Positions 26,585-36,603 of a DNA stretch of 64,000 bases are shown here, piece after piece (position 1 is the first letter of the stretch; each line of letters opens with the position of its first letter). The stretch is taken from positions 1 to 64,000 of the forward strand of contig JAETTP010000005.1 of the NCBI GenBank assembly GCA_021769035.1, in the 5' to 3' direction. The notes under the pieces are model-generated. The model saw only the letters and a list, made by a program, of their open reading frames with translations. It did no database searches and was not told the origin of the DNA. Both the position numbers and the translations under genes were made by a program. This DNA comes from Bacillota bacterium (GTDB taxonomy: Bacteria; Bacillota; Dehalobacteriia; UBA4068; UBA4997).

Positions 26585-27490
26585 TCAGCAACCCTGAGCG
26601 CCCTGATTATCCTGCGCCAAAACCTGCACCTTGGGGTGCACGCCGCAGGCAAACCAGGCCCGGCGCATTGCCTGGCGTATGGCCGCGCCGTCGCCGTCGG
26701 TGAAGGCAATCAGCGTCGGCCCGGCGCCGGAAAGGCCCGCCGCCAAGGCTCCGGCCGCTCTGGCCGCCCGCAGCACCCGTTTGGCGCCCTTAATCAGGCG
26801 ATAACGCTGCTCCTGGTGCAGGCGGTCGTCAAAGGCCGTGGCAAAAAGCTGCAAATCGCCGCAGGCCATAGCCCCCACCATCAAAGCCGCACATTGAATA
26901 TTATGAACTGCATCTTCCCGGCGTACCTCCGCCGGCAAAATTTTTCGGGCCCGGCTGGTGGAAAGGAAAAAATCCGGAATCGCCGCCACCGCCCTAAGCT
27001 CCGCCGGCGGCTGCAAACGCAGCACCACCGTTTTGCCGCCCCGCTGGCAGGACGACACAAAACCGCCGTACAAGGCCGGGGCCACATTGTCGGAGTGCCC
27101 CTCCAGCTCCACGGCCAGCTCCAGCAGGCTGTCGTCCGCCAAAGGCTCGCCCAGCAGCATGTTGGCCGCTTTCAGCCCGCCCACAATGGCGGCGGCGGAG
27201 CTGCCCAACCCACGGGAAACTGGTATCACATTATACATCTTAAATTCCAGGCCGCCAAACGGCTCGCCGGCCGCTTCAAAAACCCGCCGGGCCGCCCGCA
27301 CCGTCAAATTCTCCTTGGGCTGTTCCATACCTTTAGTATGCGCCCCCACGTTGGCCATGCGTATACCGCGCCCCTGCACGCGCCGCAGCCCAACCGTGTT
27401 ATACATCGCCAGCGCCATGCCAAAGGTATCAAATCCAGCGCCCATATTAGCCGTGGTGGCCGGCACCTTAACATTTACCTCTTGCAGCAT
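26585..27490 (-). CDS. thrB: Homoserine kinase
   Basis: VKVPATTANMGAGFDTFGMAL; GHMP motif VSRGLGSSAAAIVGGL. Confidence 0.93.
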   Translation of the reverse strand: MLQEVNVKVPATTANMGAGFDTFGMALAMYNTVGLRRVQGRGIRMANVGAHTKGMEQPKENLTVRAARRVFEAAGEPFGGLEFKMYNVIPVSRGLGSSAAAIVGGLKAANMLLGEPLADDSLLELAVELEGHSDNVAPALYGGFVSSCQRGGKTVVLRLQPPAELRAVAAIPDFFLSTSRARKILPAEVRREDAVHNIQCAALMVGAMACGDLQLFATAFDDRLHQEQRYRLIKGAKRVLRAARAAGALAAGLSGAGPTLIAFTDGDGAAIRQAMRRAWFACGVHPKVQVLAQDNQGAQGC

Positions 27491-27495
27491 AGGCT

Positions 27496-28824
27496 TTACT
27501 CTCCTTTAACGCGAATCATACTAGCCACGCAGTCCACGCAGGCCAGGCGGTGCAGCCGGCCCATCGCCTCCTGCAAGTTGGCCTCCCGCACCTGGTGGGT
27601 AATCAGCACGATTTCCGCCAGGCCGCTGTCCATCACCCGCTTTTGGATAACCGAATCCAAACTGATTTCCGAATCCGCAAAGGCCTCGGCAATCTGGGCC
27701 AAAACCTTGGGTTTATCCTGCACCATCAGGCGAATGTAAAATTTGTTGAAGCAATCGCCAATCGGCAAAACCCGGCGGCTGGCAAACTGACGCAGGCCGT
27801 AGCTGCCGCGGGTGCCGTTGACGACGTGCCGGGCGGCGGCAATCACATCGCCAACCACCGCGCTGGCCGTCGGCAGAGAGCCCGCGCCCCGGCCATAGAA
27901 CATCGACTGACCCAGCGCATCGCCCTCCACAAACACCGCATTGAAAACGTCGTTCACCGCAGCCAGCGGGTGGCTGGCCGGAATCATCAGCGGATAAACG
28001 CAAACCTCCGCCGCCTCGTCGCCCTGCGGCCGGGCCAGGCCCACCAGCTTAATCACATAGCCCAGCTGAGCGGCGTAATCAATATCAAACTTGCTGATTT
28101 TGGTAATACCCTCCACATAAACCATATCCTCAGTGATATTGGTATTATAAGCAATCGAAGCCAAAATCGCCATTTTACGTGCCGCATCAAAGCCCTCGAT
28201 GTCATTGGTGGGGTTGGCCTCGGCGTAGCCAAGCTCCTGGGCCCGCTGCAAGCAGGGCTGAAAATCCGCCCCCGTGCTGGACATCTGCGACAAAATATAG
28301 TTAGTTGTGCCATTCACAACGCCCATAATCTCCACAATATTGTTGGCGGCCAGGCTGTCTTTCAAAGCTTTCAAAATCGGTATGCCGCCGGCCACGCTGG
28401 CCTCAAACAGGAAATCCGCCTGCTGCTCCTCCGCCAGCTTAAAAAGCTCCGCCCCGTGCGAGGCCACCAAATCCTTGTTGGCCGTCACCACGGATTTACC
28501 GGCCCGCAAGGCCGCCTGCACCATCTCCAAAGCCGGGTGAATACCGCCAATCAATTCGATAATCACCTCAATTTCCGGGTCGTCCACCAAATCGTGAAAA
28601 TCACTGGTAGCGGTGGTGTCCGTCAGGCCCAGCTCGGCAATTTTGGCCTCCGTGTAAGGCACATCCAGATTGCAAACCCGCTTCACGTGCAGCGCAAAGC
28701 CCCGGTCGGCAATCAGCCGGCCGTTCTGGGCCAGCAGCTGCAAGGTGCCGCCGCCCACCGTGCCCAGGCCAATCAGGCCAACCTTAACCGTCCGTGCTTT
28801 TTCTGCCTCTTTTGTATTTTGCAT
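27496..28824 (-). CDS. hom: Homoserine dehydrogenase
   Basis: KVGLIGLGTVGGGTLQLL; GVVNGTTNYIL; C-terminal ACT domain. Confidence 0.95.
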   Translation of the reverse strand: MQNTKEAEKARTVKVGLIGLGTVGGGTLQLLAQNGRLIADRGFALHVKRVCNLDVPYTEAKIAELGLTDTTATSDFHDLVDDPEIEVIIELIGGIHPALEMVQAALRAGKSVVTANKDLVASHGAELFKLAEEQQADFLFEASVAGGIPILKALKDSLAANNIVEIMGVVNGTTNYILSQMSSTGADFQPCLQRAQELGYAEANPTNDIEGFDAARKMAILASIAYNTNITEDMVYVEGITKISKFDIDYAAQLGYVIKLVGLARPQGDEAAEVCVYPLMIPASHPLAAVNDVFNAVFVEGDALGQSMFYGRGAGSLPTASAVVGDVIAAARHVVNGTRGSYGLRQFASRRVLPIGDCFNKFYIRLMVQDKPKVLAQIAEAFADSEISLDSVIQKRVMDSGLAEIVLITHQVREANLQEAMGRLHRLACVDCVASMIRVKGE

Positions 28825-28866
28825 TTTATTATCAACCTTTCATATTAAATTTATAACCTGTTAAAT

Positions 28867-29322
28867 TTATAACTTGGTATTCAGCTCGCCGATATAACCG
28901 GCGGAAATTATGCCGGGAATTTGCTGAATTTGCTCCAGCAAACCGCCCAGGGAAAGCTCGCTTTCAGATATCTCCATGGTGATAGTGGCGGCGGCAATCC
29001 CGGCCAGGGGCATATCCTGATTTAGGGTGTGAATGTTGCAGTGGTTATCCGCCAGCACCGCCAAAACGGCCATCAACCGCCCCGGCGAGTTATCCATTCG
29101 GATATTCAACGCCACCACCCGATAAGTTTCCTGCTGGTAAAAGGGAAAAATACCGTCCTTGTACTTGTAAAACACACTGCGGCTGATGTCGGCCATCTTC
29201 ACCGCCTCGTTGACGCTGTGGGCGTCGCCCCTGGCTAAAAGCTGTTTGGCCAGGGCAGTGCGCTTAATGGCCTCCGGCAGAATGTCGTCGTAAATAATAT
29301 AGGCTTCCCGGTTATTGTTCAT
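28867..29322 (-). CDS. pheB: ACT domain protein, PheB family
   Basis: AVKMADISRSVFYKYKDGIFPFY plus ACT domain. Confidence 0.85.
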   Translation of the reverse strand: MNNNREAYIIYDDILPEAIKRTALAKQLLARGDAHSVNEAVKMADISRSVFYKYKDGIFPFYQQETYRVVALNIRMDNSPGRLMAVLAVLADNHCNIHTLNQDMPLAGIAAATITMEISESELSLGGLLEQIQQIPGIISAGYIGELNTKL

Positions 29323-29455
29323 AAATCCAACCTCTCAGCAATTTGTCCGCAGCTTGCGGAAGAATATCCACCCTGCGCATACAGAATATAGCAGCTATTA
29401 TAACAAAAAACCGTCGATATTACAAGCTTTTTTTTAGATTTTTTTGCCCTTAAAG

Positions 29456-29493
29456 AAAAAAATATTGGCGCTTGCCAATTTCAGCGCCAATAT
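29456..29493 (-). terminator. Intrinsic terminator after mreD
   Basis: Minus strand ATATTGGCGC-TGAAATTGGCAA-GCGCCAATAT-TTTTTT. Confidence 0.88.
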
Positions 29494-29500
29494 AACTAAT

Positions 29501-30019
29501 TTAAGCCTGCTTTTTTATGGGCCGCAGCCAGCCGTATAAAAGCGAGCGATAAACCGGTACGTAGATAATTGGCGCCAAAAAGCAGTTCACCAAAGCGCCG
29601 CCCAAAATAATCTTGCTGATAAAGGTCATCGAGAAGAAGCTGCCGGAAAGCAGGCCGGCAAACAGGGCATAAAGCAGACAGTTGGCAAAATGCACCCCAA
29701 AAACCGAAAGCACGGCAATCAGATAGTTCTCCTTAAACAAGCCCTTGGTAAAGTGGCCGCACAAAAAGCCGGTGAAGCCCCAAACCAAAAGGTTCAACCC
29801 CAAAAAACGGCCCACCACCAAATCCTGCAAAAAACCGCAAAACAGCCCGTGCCCCAGGCCCGGCAAAGCGCCCCGCAGCACCCCGGCATAAACCGGGAAA
29901 AACAGCAGCAGCCGCGGGCAAAAAACGCCCCAGCCCAAATTGTTCAGCACGCCGTATTGCAGCAAAAAGGCCGCCAGATATAACACCGCCAGCACCAGCC
30001 AACGCCGCCAGTTGTTCAT
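29501..30019 (-). CDS. mreD: Rod shape-determining protein MreD
   Basis: Small multi-TM protein directly downstream of mreC. Confidence 0.85.
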   Translation of the reverse strand: MNNWRRWLVLAVLYLAAFLLQYGVLNNLGWGVFCPRLLLFFPVYAGVLRGALPGLGHGLFCGFLQDLVVGRFLGLNLLVWGFTGFLCGHFTKGLFKENYLIAVLSVFGVHFANCLLYALFAGLLSGSFFSMTFISKIILGGALVNCFLAPIIYVPVYRSLLYGWLRPIKKQA

Positions 30020-30034
30020 AAAAGCCCTCCCATT

Positions 30035-30871
30035 CTAATTGCGCCTGTTTTTGGGCATCAGAACGATGACCTCCTCCAGGTGGGCAAAATCCACATAGGA
30101 GCGCACATCAATATTCAGCATCAGGCCGTCGCTTTGCAAGTCGATGTTGTTAATATAGCCCACCAGCAGGCCCTGCGGATAAATACCGCCGTAGCCGGAG
30201 GTCAAAACCTGCTGATAATTTTCAATTTCCGCGTCGTAGGGCACGTGAATCATGCTCAGGCTGTCGGTTTCGCCGTCGCCCTCCACCACGCCAATCGTCC
30301 GGGTGTTCTGCACCATTGCGCTCACCGCGCCGCTGCGGTCGGTCAGCAACAACACAGTGGAGTTATACTCAGTCGTGCTGAGGATTCGCCCCACCAGCCC
30401 CTGCGCGCAAATCACCGGCATGCCGGGCTTAAAGCCATCTTGGGCGCCGCCATTAATCGTCATCTGCTTATACCACTCGCTGGGCTCCCGGTTAATCACA
30501 GAGGTGGTCACATAATCAAACTTGTCGGTGTAATCGTCCACCACGTTCAGCAATTCACTCAAACGCTCGTTTTCCAGCTTATATTCCTCAATCTGCACCA
30601 GTTGCAGGCGCAGATTGCTCAACTCCTTGCGCAGCTCCTCATTTTCCGCCCGCAGATTGTCAATACCCTCCAAGTAAGCACCCCAGTTGCCAATATTAGC
30701 CGCAATAACCTTGGCCCCCTTTTGCATAGGCGCCAAAAAATCCTGTAAAATCTGCTCCGGCTTAGAAATATTTTCTCGCTCCGTTGAGGTTATGCTGGCC
30801 AGATAAAACACGCCAATCAGCAGCGCCACAACGACGCCGCCAATCAAAAGCCTCTTTCTATTAGGAGTCAC
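30035..30871 (-). CDS. mreC: Rod shape-determining protein MreC
   Basis: N-terminal TM, coiled coil, VINREPSEWYKQMTINGGAQDGFKPGMPVICAQGLVGRI. Confidence 0.94.
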   Translation of the reverse strand: MTPNRKRLLIGGVVVALLIGVFYLASITSTERENISKPEQILQDFLAPMQKGAKVIAANIGNWGAYLEGIDNLRAENEELRKELSNLRLQLVQIEEYKLENERLSELLNVVDDYTDKFDYVTTSVINREPSEWYKQMTINGGAQDGFKPGMPVICAQGLVGRILSTTEYNSTVLLLTDRSGAVSAMVQNTRTIGVVEGDGETDSLSMIHVPYDAEIENYQQVLTSGYGGIYPQGLLVGYINNIDLQSDGLMLNIDVRSYVDFAHLEEVIVLMPKNRRN

Positions 30872-30912
30872 AAAAAACTACACCCTCCAACCTAAAATCC
30901 TCCTTAAAACTA

Positions 30913-31962
30913 TCACTTGCGGTTCCCATTATCCAAAATATGGATATTCTCCAGCACCTTGCTGGTGCCCAAAACCACGGCGTTCAGTGCCTGGTCGGAC
31001 AAATGCACCATAATATGCGTTTCCATCGAAACCAGCTTGGGCAGGCCACGCAGCAAGGAACCGCCGCCGGCCATCACAATGCCGCGGTCCATAATATCCG
31101 CCGCCAGCTCCGGCGGGGACTTCTCCAAACAAATTTTAATAGCATCGATAATCGCCGCCACCGGCTCCGCCAGGGCCTGATTAATCTGGTCTGTGGTGAT
31201 GGTGACGGTTTTGGGCAGGCCGGTCATCAAGTCGCGCCCGCGCACGGAGTAGGTTTCGCCCATTTCCTCGCGCTCCAAATAGGCGGAGCCAATCTGGATT
31301 TTGATCTCCTCCGCCGTGCGCTCGCCAATCGCCAGGTTAAAATTCTTCTTAATATAGTTGACAATCGCCTCGTCCATCTTGTCGCCGGCCACCCGCACGG
31401 AATGTACCGTCACCAGGCCGCCTAAGGAAATCAGGCCAACCTCCGTGGTGCCGCCGCCAATATCCACAATCATATTGCCCACCGGCTCCATCACCGGCAG
31501 CCCGGCGCCAATGGCCGCCGCCATAGGCTCCTCAATCAGATAGGCCTCCTTGGCCCCGGCGTTTAAGGCCGCTTCCCGGATAGCCCGCTCCTCCACGGTG
31601 GTAACCCCGGAGGGAACGCAAATCACAATGCGCGGCCGGGAAAAAATCGAACGGTTTTTAATCACCTTATCAATAAAATACTTCAGCATGCTCTGCGTCG
31701 TGTCAAAATCGGCAATCACGCCGTCTTTAACCGGCCGGATAGCCATAATATTGCCGGGCGTGCGGCCCAGCATTTTTTTTGCCTCGTTGCCCACGGCCAA
31801 AATCTTTTTGGTGTTCTTGTCAATCGCAACCACGGAGGGCTCCGTGGTAATCGCGTCGCGGCCCTTCACATAAACCAGCGTATTGGCAGTTCCCAAATCA
31901 ATACCAATATCTATATTAAACAAAACCTTTGCCCCTTTCTTCGGCGCTGTCCCTGTTGTCAA
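30913..31962 (-). CDS. mreB: Rod shape-determining protein MreB
   Basis: [50 protein letters not shown]. Confidence 0.96.
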   Translation of the reverse strand: MTTGTAPKKGAKVLFNIDIGIDLGTANTLVYVKGRDAITTEPSVVAIDKNTKKILAVGNEAKKMLGRTPGNIMAIRPVKDGVIADFDTTQSMLKYFIDKVIKNRSIFSRPRIVICVPSGVTTVEERAIREAALNAGAKEAYLIEEPMAAAIGAGLPVMEPVGNMIVDIGGGTTEVGLISLGGLVTVHSVRVAGDKMDEAIVNYIKKNFNLAIGERTAEEIKIQIGSAYLEREEMGETYSVRGRDLMTGLPKTVTITTDQINQALAEPVAAIIDAIKICLEKSPPELAADIMDRGIVMAGGGSLLRGLPKLVSMETHIMVHLSDQALNAVVLGTSKVLENIHILDNGNRK

Positions 31963-32141
31963 CTCTCAAAATCATTTTCCGAAACATTACACATCAGCAA
32001 ATCAGCAGCAAGTCAATAATTAGCTGTCCAACTTATATTATAGTATATTTTCCCCCTTAAATACAACAGGTTAGGCAGGTTTTTCTGCTTTTTTTTATTA
32101 ATTTTTTATTATTTTTTTCCTCAGAGGCCGAAATGCAGCGC

Positions 32142-32774
32142 TTATTTTGTCGAACAGCCCGGCAAAGCCCCTGCTGGCAGCATTTCCGCCAGCAGCCGCA
32201 GCGGCAAACCGATGATATTATCCTCGTCGCCAACCAGCTCCTGCACGAAGCACCTGGCCCCGCCCTGAATAGCATAGGCCCCGGCTTTATCCAGCGGCTC
32301 GCCGCCAGCCACATAAGCGATAATCTCTGCTGACTCCAGCTTGCGGAAGCGCACCCGGCTTTCCGCCACGCCGCTTTGCAGCCGGCCCCGCCGCCACACG
32401 GCCACCCCGGTGAAAACGCTGTGCGCCCGGCCGGACAAAGCCTGCAACATGCGGCAGGCCTCCGCCGCGTCCGCCGGCTTGCCAAAAATCTGCCAGCAAT
32501 CGCCCTGCTGCAAGGCCACCACCGTATCCGCCGCCACAATGCAAACCTCCGCGCCGTCGGCTGCCGCTGCACCGGCTGCCGACGTGCTTTGCGGCTGCAA
32601 CGCCGCCACCGCCTCCGCTTTCCGGCGGGCGTTGGCCTGCACCAATTCGGCCGGCGGCAATTCATTTGTCAACTCCGCCACCTCGGCCACCTTAATTTCC
32701 GGCTCCACCCCGGCCTGCCGCAGCAAATCCAACCGCCGGGGCGAGGCGGAAGCCAAAATCAGCTTAACGCTCAT
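32142..32774 (-). CDS. maf: Maf family nucleotide pyrophosphatase
   Basis: KLILASASPRRLDLLRQAG; VAADTVV; RBS AGGAG upstream of ATG 32774. Confidence 0.9.
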   Translation of the reverse strand: MSVKLILASASPRRLDLLRQAGVEPEIKVAEVAELTNELPPAELVQANARRKAEAVAALQPQSTSAAGAAAADGAEVCIVAADTVVALQQGDCWQIFGKPADAAEACRMLQALSGRAHSVFTGVAVWRRGRLQSGVAESRVRFRKLESAEIIAYVAGGEPLDKAGAYAIQGGARCFVQELVGDEDNIIGLPLRLLAEMLPAGALPGCSTK

Positions 32775-32775
32775 C

Positions 32776-34227
32776 TCAATAATTCTCCTGTTCAATTCCC
32801 AACAAGTAGGCCCGCGCCTCCGCCAACATATACAGAGAGCCGGTCACCAAAAGCAGCGGCTCCGCCTCCGGCCGGCCGGCCGTCAACCGCCCGCCATCGC
32901 TCACTTCCGCCAACGATTCCCGCAATGCTGCCAATTCCTGCTGCCCGGCGGCCACCGCCTGCGGCACAACCTCCACCAGTTGGCAGGGCACCGCCAACTC
33001 CCGGCAGATTTCCGCCAAAGCCTGCCAATCGCCGGCCCTGGGGCTGGGCACTCTGGTGATAACCGCGCGGCTCACCAAAGGCAACAGCAGGCGCAGAGCC
33101 TCCGCCCGTTCCTTATCCGCCAGCATGCCCAAAACCGCCACAATCGGCCGCCCAGGCCAATATTGCTGCAAGGCGGCGCTTAGGGCCTGCATACCGGCCA
33201 CATTGTGCGCGCCGTCCAAAAGCGTCAACGGCTGCCGGCCGACAATCTCCAGACGGCCGGGCCAACGGGCCGCCGCCAAACCCTGCCGCACGGCGGCCGC
33301 CGGCAAAGCCAGCTTGTCCGCCGCCGCCACCGCCAAAGCCGCGTTAGCCAACTGGTGCTCGCCTAAAAGCTGAATTGACAAATCCGCATAAGTCAATTTG
33401 TTTTCCGTCAAACTTTGCCAGTGAAATGTTTGGCCGTTTTCGTCCGCCTGCCGCAGCTGATAAGCAAAATCCCGGCCCAGCTGCCAAAGCTGGGTCTGCA
33501 CCGCCGCCGCTCTTTTTTGCAGCACAGCCAGCGCCGCCGGATTTTGCGCCGCCGTCAGGGCCGGCACGCCCGGCTTGATAATGCCGGCTTTCACTGCCGC
33601 AATTTCAGCCACGGTTTCCCCCAGATAGGCCATGTGGTCCATCGCCACATTAGTAATCAGAGCCAGTTCCGGCTGAATAACGTTGGTGGAGTCAATCTCG
33701 CCGCCCATGCCGACCTCAATAACCGCCCAATCAGCCTGCTGTTCCGTAAAATAATGCAAGGCCAAGGCCGTGCTGATTTCAAACTCCGTGGGCGGCTCCT
33801 CGCCGGCGGCCGCCATCTGATCTAAGGCCGGCTGAATAAGCGCCAGCTGCCGAACCAGCTCCTGCTTGCTCAGCGGTTGGCCGTTCAGCCGGAAACGCTC
33901 CCGGTAGGAGTGTAAATGCGGCGAGGTGAAAAGCCCGGTCTTGTAACCGCAGGCCTGCAACATCTCCGACAGCATAACGGAAACCGAGCCTTTGCCGTTG
34001 GTGCCGCCCACGTGGATATATCTTGGCGCGCCCTGCCAGTGCGGATTGCCCAGCAAAGCCAGCAGCTTTTCAATCCGCTGCAAGCCTAGGTTTATACCAA
34101 ATTTTGTCCGTTCTGCCAAAAATTGCAGAGCGGCAAAGTAAGCCGCGTCAACAGACGGCGTTTCCGCATTCGCTTTCTGAATATTATGCTCAACAGTTTG
34201 TTCGGCTATGAATTTATCAGCTGGCAT
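32776..34227 (-). CDS. folC: Folylpolyglutamate synthase / dihydrofolate synthase
   Basis: YIHVGGTNGKGSVSVMLSEML; VIEVGMGGEIDSTNVI; LDGAHN. Confidence 0.93.
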   Translation of the reverse strand: MPADKFIAEQTVEHNIQKANAETPSVDAAYFAALQFLAERTKFGINLGLQRIEKLLALLGNPHWQGAPRYIHVGGTNGKGSVSVMLSEMLQACGYKTGLFTSPHLHSYRERFRLNGQPLSKQELVRQLALIQPALDQMAAAGEEPPTEFEISTALALHYFTEQQADWAVIEVGMGGEIDSTNVIQPELALITNVAMDHMAYLGETVAEIAAVKAGIIKPGVPALTAAQNPAALAVLQKRAAAVQTQLWQLGRDFAYQLRQADENGQTFHWQSLTENKLTYADLSIQLLGEHQLANAALAVAAADKLALPAAAVRQGLAAARWPGRLEIVGRQPLTLLDGAHNVAGMQALSAALQQYWPGRPIVAVLGMLADKERAEALRLLLPLVSRAVITRVPSPRAGDWQALAEICRELAVPCQLVEVVPQAVAAGQQELAALRESLAEVSDGGRLTAGRPEAEPLLLVTGSLYMLAEARAYLLGIEQENY

Positions 34228-34392
34228 TCGCTTAAAACCTCGCTTTTTTTCTAATTTTGTAGTCTATTTATTTTAACAGAAGCAAAGGCGCTTGTCTACA
34301 AAAAATTTCCACATTTTCCGCATTTTTAGCTTAATAGCTAGCCAAAAATCACGGCATAATAAAACCTGAACCAAGAAAATGGAGGTGCAAAA

Positions 34393-34641
34393 ATGAGTAA
34401 AAATATGAACAAAGCTATGGTTTATGCCGCCGTGGTAGCCGGGCTGGGCACGCTCAGCGCAATCGGAGCAATGAGTATGCCCAAATCAGGCAGTTGCATG
34501 CACAGCGGGCGCAGTCGGCGCATGATGGGCGCAGTTTCCAACGTCACCGAGGAATTTGCCGATGAGTTTTGCATGATGGCTCACAAAACCGGCAACGCAA
34601 TGATTAAAACCGGCCGCTGGATTAACCGGCTGGTTCCGTAA
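34393..34641 (+). CDS. Hypothetical small protein with N-terminal hydrophobic segment
   Basis: RBS tggaggtg before ATG; 82 aa, located between folC and the AI-2E-family permease. Confidence 0.65.
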   Translation: MSKNMNKAMVYAAVVAGLGTLSAIGAMSMPKSGSCMHSGRSRRMMGAVSNVTEEFADEFCMMAHKTGNAMIKTGRWINRLVP

Positions 34642-34698
34642 GCCAAAAGCGACAGGCGGCCTGCCGGCCGCCTTACATCTAAAAAAGAGGGAGGTAAA

Positions 34699-35766
34699 AT
34701 GGCTAAAATACGCTTAAAAAAACTGGCCTGGACGCTGTTTTACGCCGCCCTGATTTTAACCCTGCTGCTGCTCTGCCGGGCCCTGCTGCTGCCCCTGGGC
34801 CTGGCCGCGGCCATGTGCTACATTCTGCTGCCGGCAGTCAAAAAACTGGAAAGCTGGCGGCTGCCCAGCTGGCTGGCGATTCTGCTGGTTTATATTGTGC
34901 TGTTCAGCGGGCTGGCAGCCGTCCTCTGCTGGGGCGTGCCCCGGCTTTGGCGCGATTTGGCGGCCATCGGCCAGCTGCTGCCAGAAACCGTAGCCAGCTG
35001 CCGTAGCCTGTGGCAGGATTGCCACACCGCTTTGCCGCAACGCCTGGGCCTGCCGCAGCTGCCCGCCTTTATAGACGACTGCATGGACGATTTTATCCAG
35101 AGCCTAGGCGACGGCCTTTACAACTGGCTGATGCGCAGCTTAAAGCTGCTGCCCTCGCTGTTCAGCAACCTCTCCACGCTGATTTTTGCGCCGGTTTTCG
35201 CCTTCTATCTGCTGCGCGACCGGCAAACCTTTGCCAAATTAGCACAGGAGCAACTGCCCAGCCACTTTTGCCGCCGCCTGCGGCCGCTGCTGGCAGAGCT
35301 GAACGCTATGCTCACCGGCTTTGTGCGCGGCTATCTGCTGGTGGCCGTCTGCGTAGGGCTGTTGTTTTATCTGCTGCTTTGGCTGTTCGGCGTGGATTAC
35401 AGCTTCACGCTGGGCCTGATTATGGCCGTAGCGGAGCTGATCCCCTACCTGGGGCCGCTGCTGGCCTTTGTGCCCTGCCTGCTTTTGGTGCTGGTGCAGG
35501 GCAGGCTGGCCGTCGTCAAAATGCTGATTATCTGGTTTGTGGTGCAACAACTGGAAAATATTGTTATCTCGCCGCGGATTATGGCTGGGGCCGTGCGCCT
35601 GCACCCCTTGTATATCATCTGCGCCGTGCTGGTGGGCGGCTACTGGTTTGGCGTCACTGGCATGATTATCGCCGTGCCGCTGGCGGCCTCTCTGGCGCCG
35701 GCCGCCAACTGGTTCTATCACTGGTGGAAAGGGGCGCGGGATATGGAAATGCCCTGGTTCTATTAA
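34699..35766 (+). CDS. AI-2E family transporter (YdbI/PerM-like permease)
   Basis: ISPRIMAGAVRLHPLYIICAVLVGGYWFGVTGMIIAVPLAA; RBS agggaggt. Confidence 0.88.
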   Translation: MAKIRLKKLAWTLFYAALILTLLLLCRALLLPLGLAAAMCYILLPAVKKLESWRLPSWLAILLVYIVLFSGLAAVLCWGVPRLWRDLAAIGQLLPETVASCRSLWQDCHTALPQRLGLPQLPAFIDDCMDDFIQSLGDGLYNWLMRSLKLLPSLFSNLSTLIFAPVFAFYLLRDRQTFAKLAQEQLPSHFCRRLRPLLAELNAMLTGFVRGYLLVAVCVGLLFYLLLWLFGVDYSFTLGLIMAVAELIPYLGPLLAFVPCLLLVLVQGRLAVVKMLIIWFVVQQLENIVISPRIMAGAVRLHPLYIICAVLVGGYWFGVTGMIIAVPLAASLAPAANWFYHWWKGARDMEMPWFY

Positions 35767-35815
35767 GCAACGCCTGATAAACACCGCCGTTTCTCACTGA
35801 AACGGTTGCGCTTAA
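35763..35815. terminator. Bidirectional hairpin between convergent genes
   Basis: Outer ttaagc/gcttaa and inner ccgtttc-tcact-gaaacgg stems. Confidence 0.6.
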
Positions 35816-36603
35816 AAATATTGTGCGTAATCAACTTCAGCCGCAAAGCCTGGCTCCGCCGCCTGCGGCTTGTTGCGAGCAGAGCGAGCGGAGCGTGATT
35901 GCTTATCGTTGCGGGCCGGCTTGTCCGCCGCGGCGGCTTCCTGCCTGGCCTCGCTGGCCAACAGCTGCTCCATATTAGTAATGCCCTCCCGCCGCCAACG
36001 CAGTAGAATTTTGTCAATATAAGCCAAATTAAGGGCATTATGCAGCACGGCCCGGCGCATCGCCTCTTTCAGCAGGGTAAAATCCCAGCGGTCGGCAATC
36101 AGCCAGGCGTTCAGCTTTTCCAGCTCCAACGGGGAAAGAGGCCGGGCAAACTCACCCTCAAAAAGCTGGTAGGCCGACCGGATAATCTCCTTTTCCTCAA
36201 TCTGCTGACTGGTTGCTGCTTCAGCCTCAGCTGCGGAGGTCGGCGCAGGCACGCTGTGCTGAAAAACCCAAAGCTCCAGCAGTTTAGCGTAAAGCCCCTC
36301 CAGGGAATACACCACGCCGGGCACGTCGTCCAATCGCTGCAAAACTCCCTGCTGCTGCAAAGCGGCCAGGGCCGCGCTCATCTCCGCCTGCTGGCCGTTC
36401 CATTTAGCCAAAAGTTTGTCCTGCTCCACATAGGGCAAAAACTTCTGCTGGCAGGCCAGCACCCGCAGCAGGTCGATAAACTGCTGGTCGGAAAGGCCAA
36501 TTGCTTGATAATTGTTCAGTAAGTAATCCGGCACTTGGGTACTCTCAAAGTATAAGGCCTTGGTGAAGGCCGGTTCCATATTATGGTTTAAATCATTGCT
36601 CAT
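35812..36603 (-). CDS. DnaD domain protein
   Basis: YQLFEGEFARPLSPLELEKLNAWLIADRWDFTLLKEAMRRAVLHNALNLAYIDKILLRWRREGI. Confidence 0.88.
   Translation of the reverse strand: MSNDLNHNMEPAFTKALYFESTQVPDYLLNNYQAIGLSDQQFIDLLRVLACQQKFLPYVEQDKLLAKWNGQQAEMSAALAALQQQGVLQRLDDVPGVVYSLEGLYAKLLELWVFQHSVPAPTSAAEAEAATSQQIEEKEIIRSAYQLFEGEFARPLSPLELEKLNAWLIADRWDFTLLKEAMRRAVLHNALNLAYIDKILLRWRREGITNMEQLLASEARQEAAAADKPARNDKQSRSARSARNKPQAAEPGFAAEVDYAQYF

Noticed and set aside
26552-28848. Long plus-strand ORFs opposite thrB and hom
   Set aside because: Antisense of well-identified genes; stop-poor because of GC-rich codon bias.
29323-29400. T-box-like leader upstream of pheB (minus-strand GCAGGGTGGATA)
   Set aside because: Only partial match to the T-box core; the leader is short and no specifier or antiterminator pair could be drawn.
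34655-34672. GGCGGCC-TGCC-GGCCGCC hairpin as a terminator after the 34393 ORF
   Set aside because: Stable hairpin but no T-tract follows; may only be a processing or attenuation site, so not listed as a feature.
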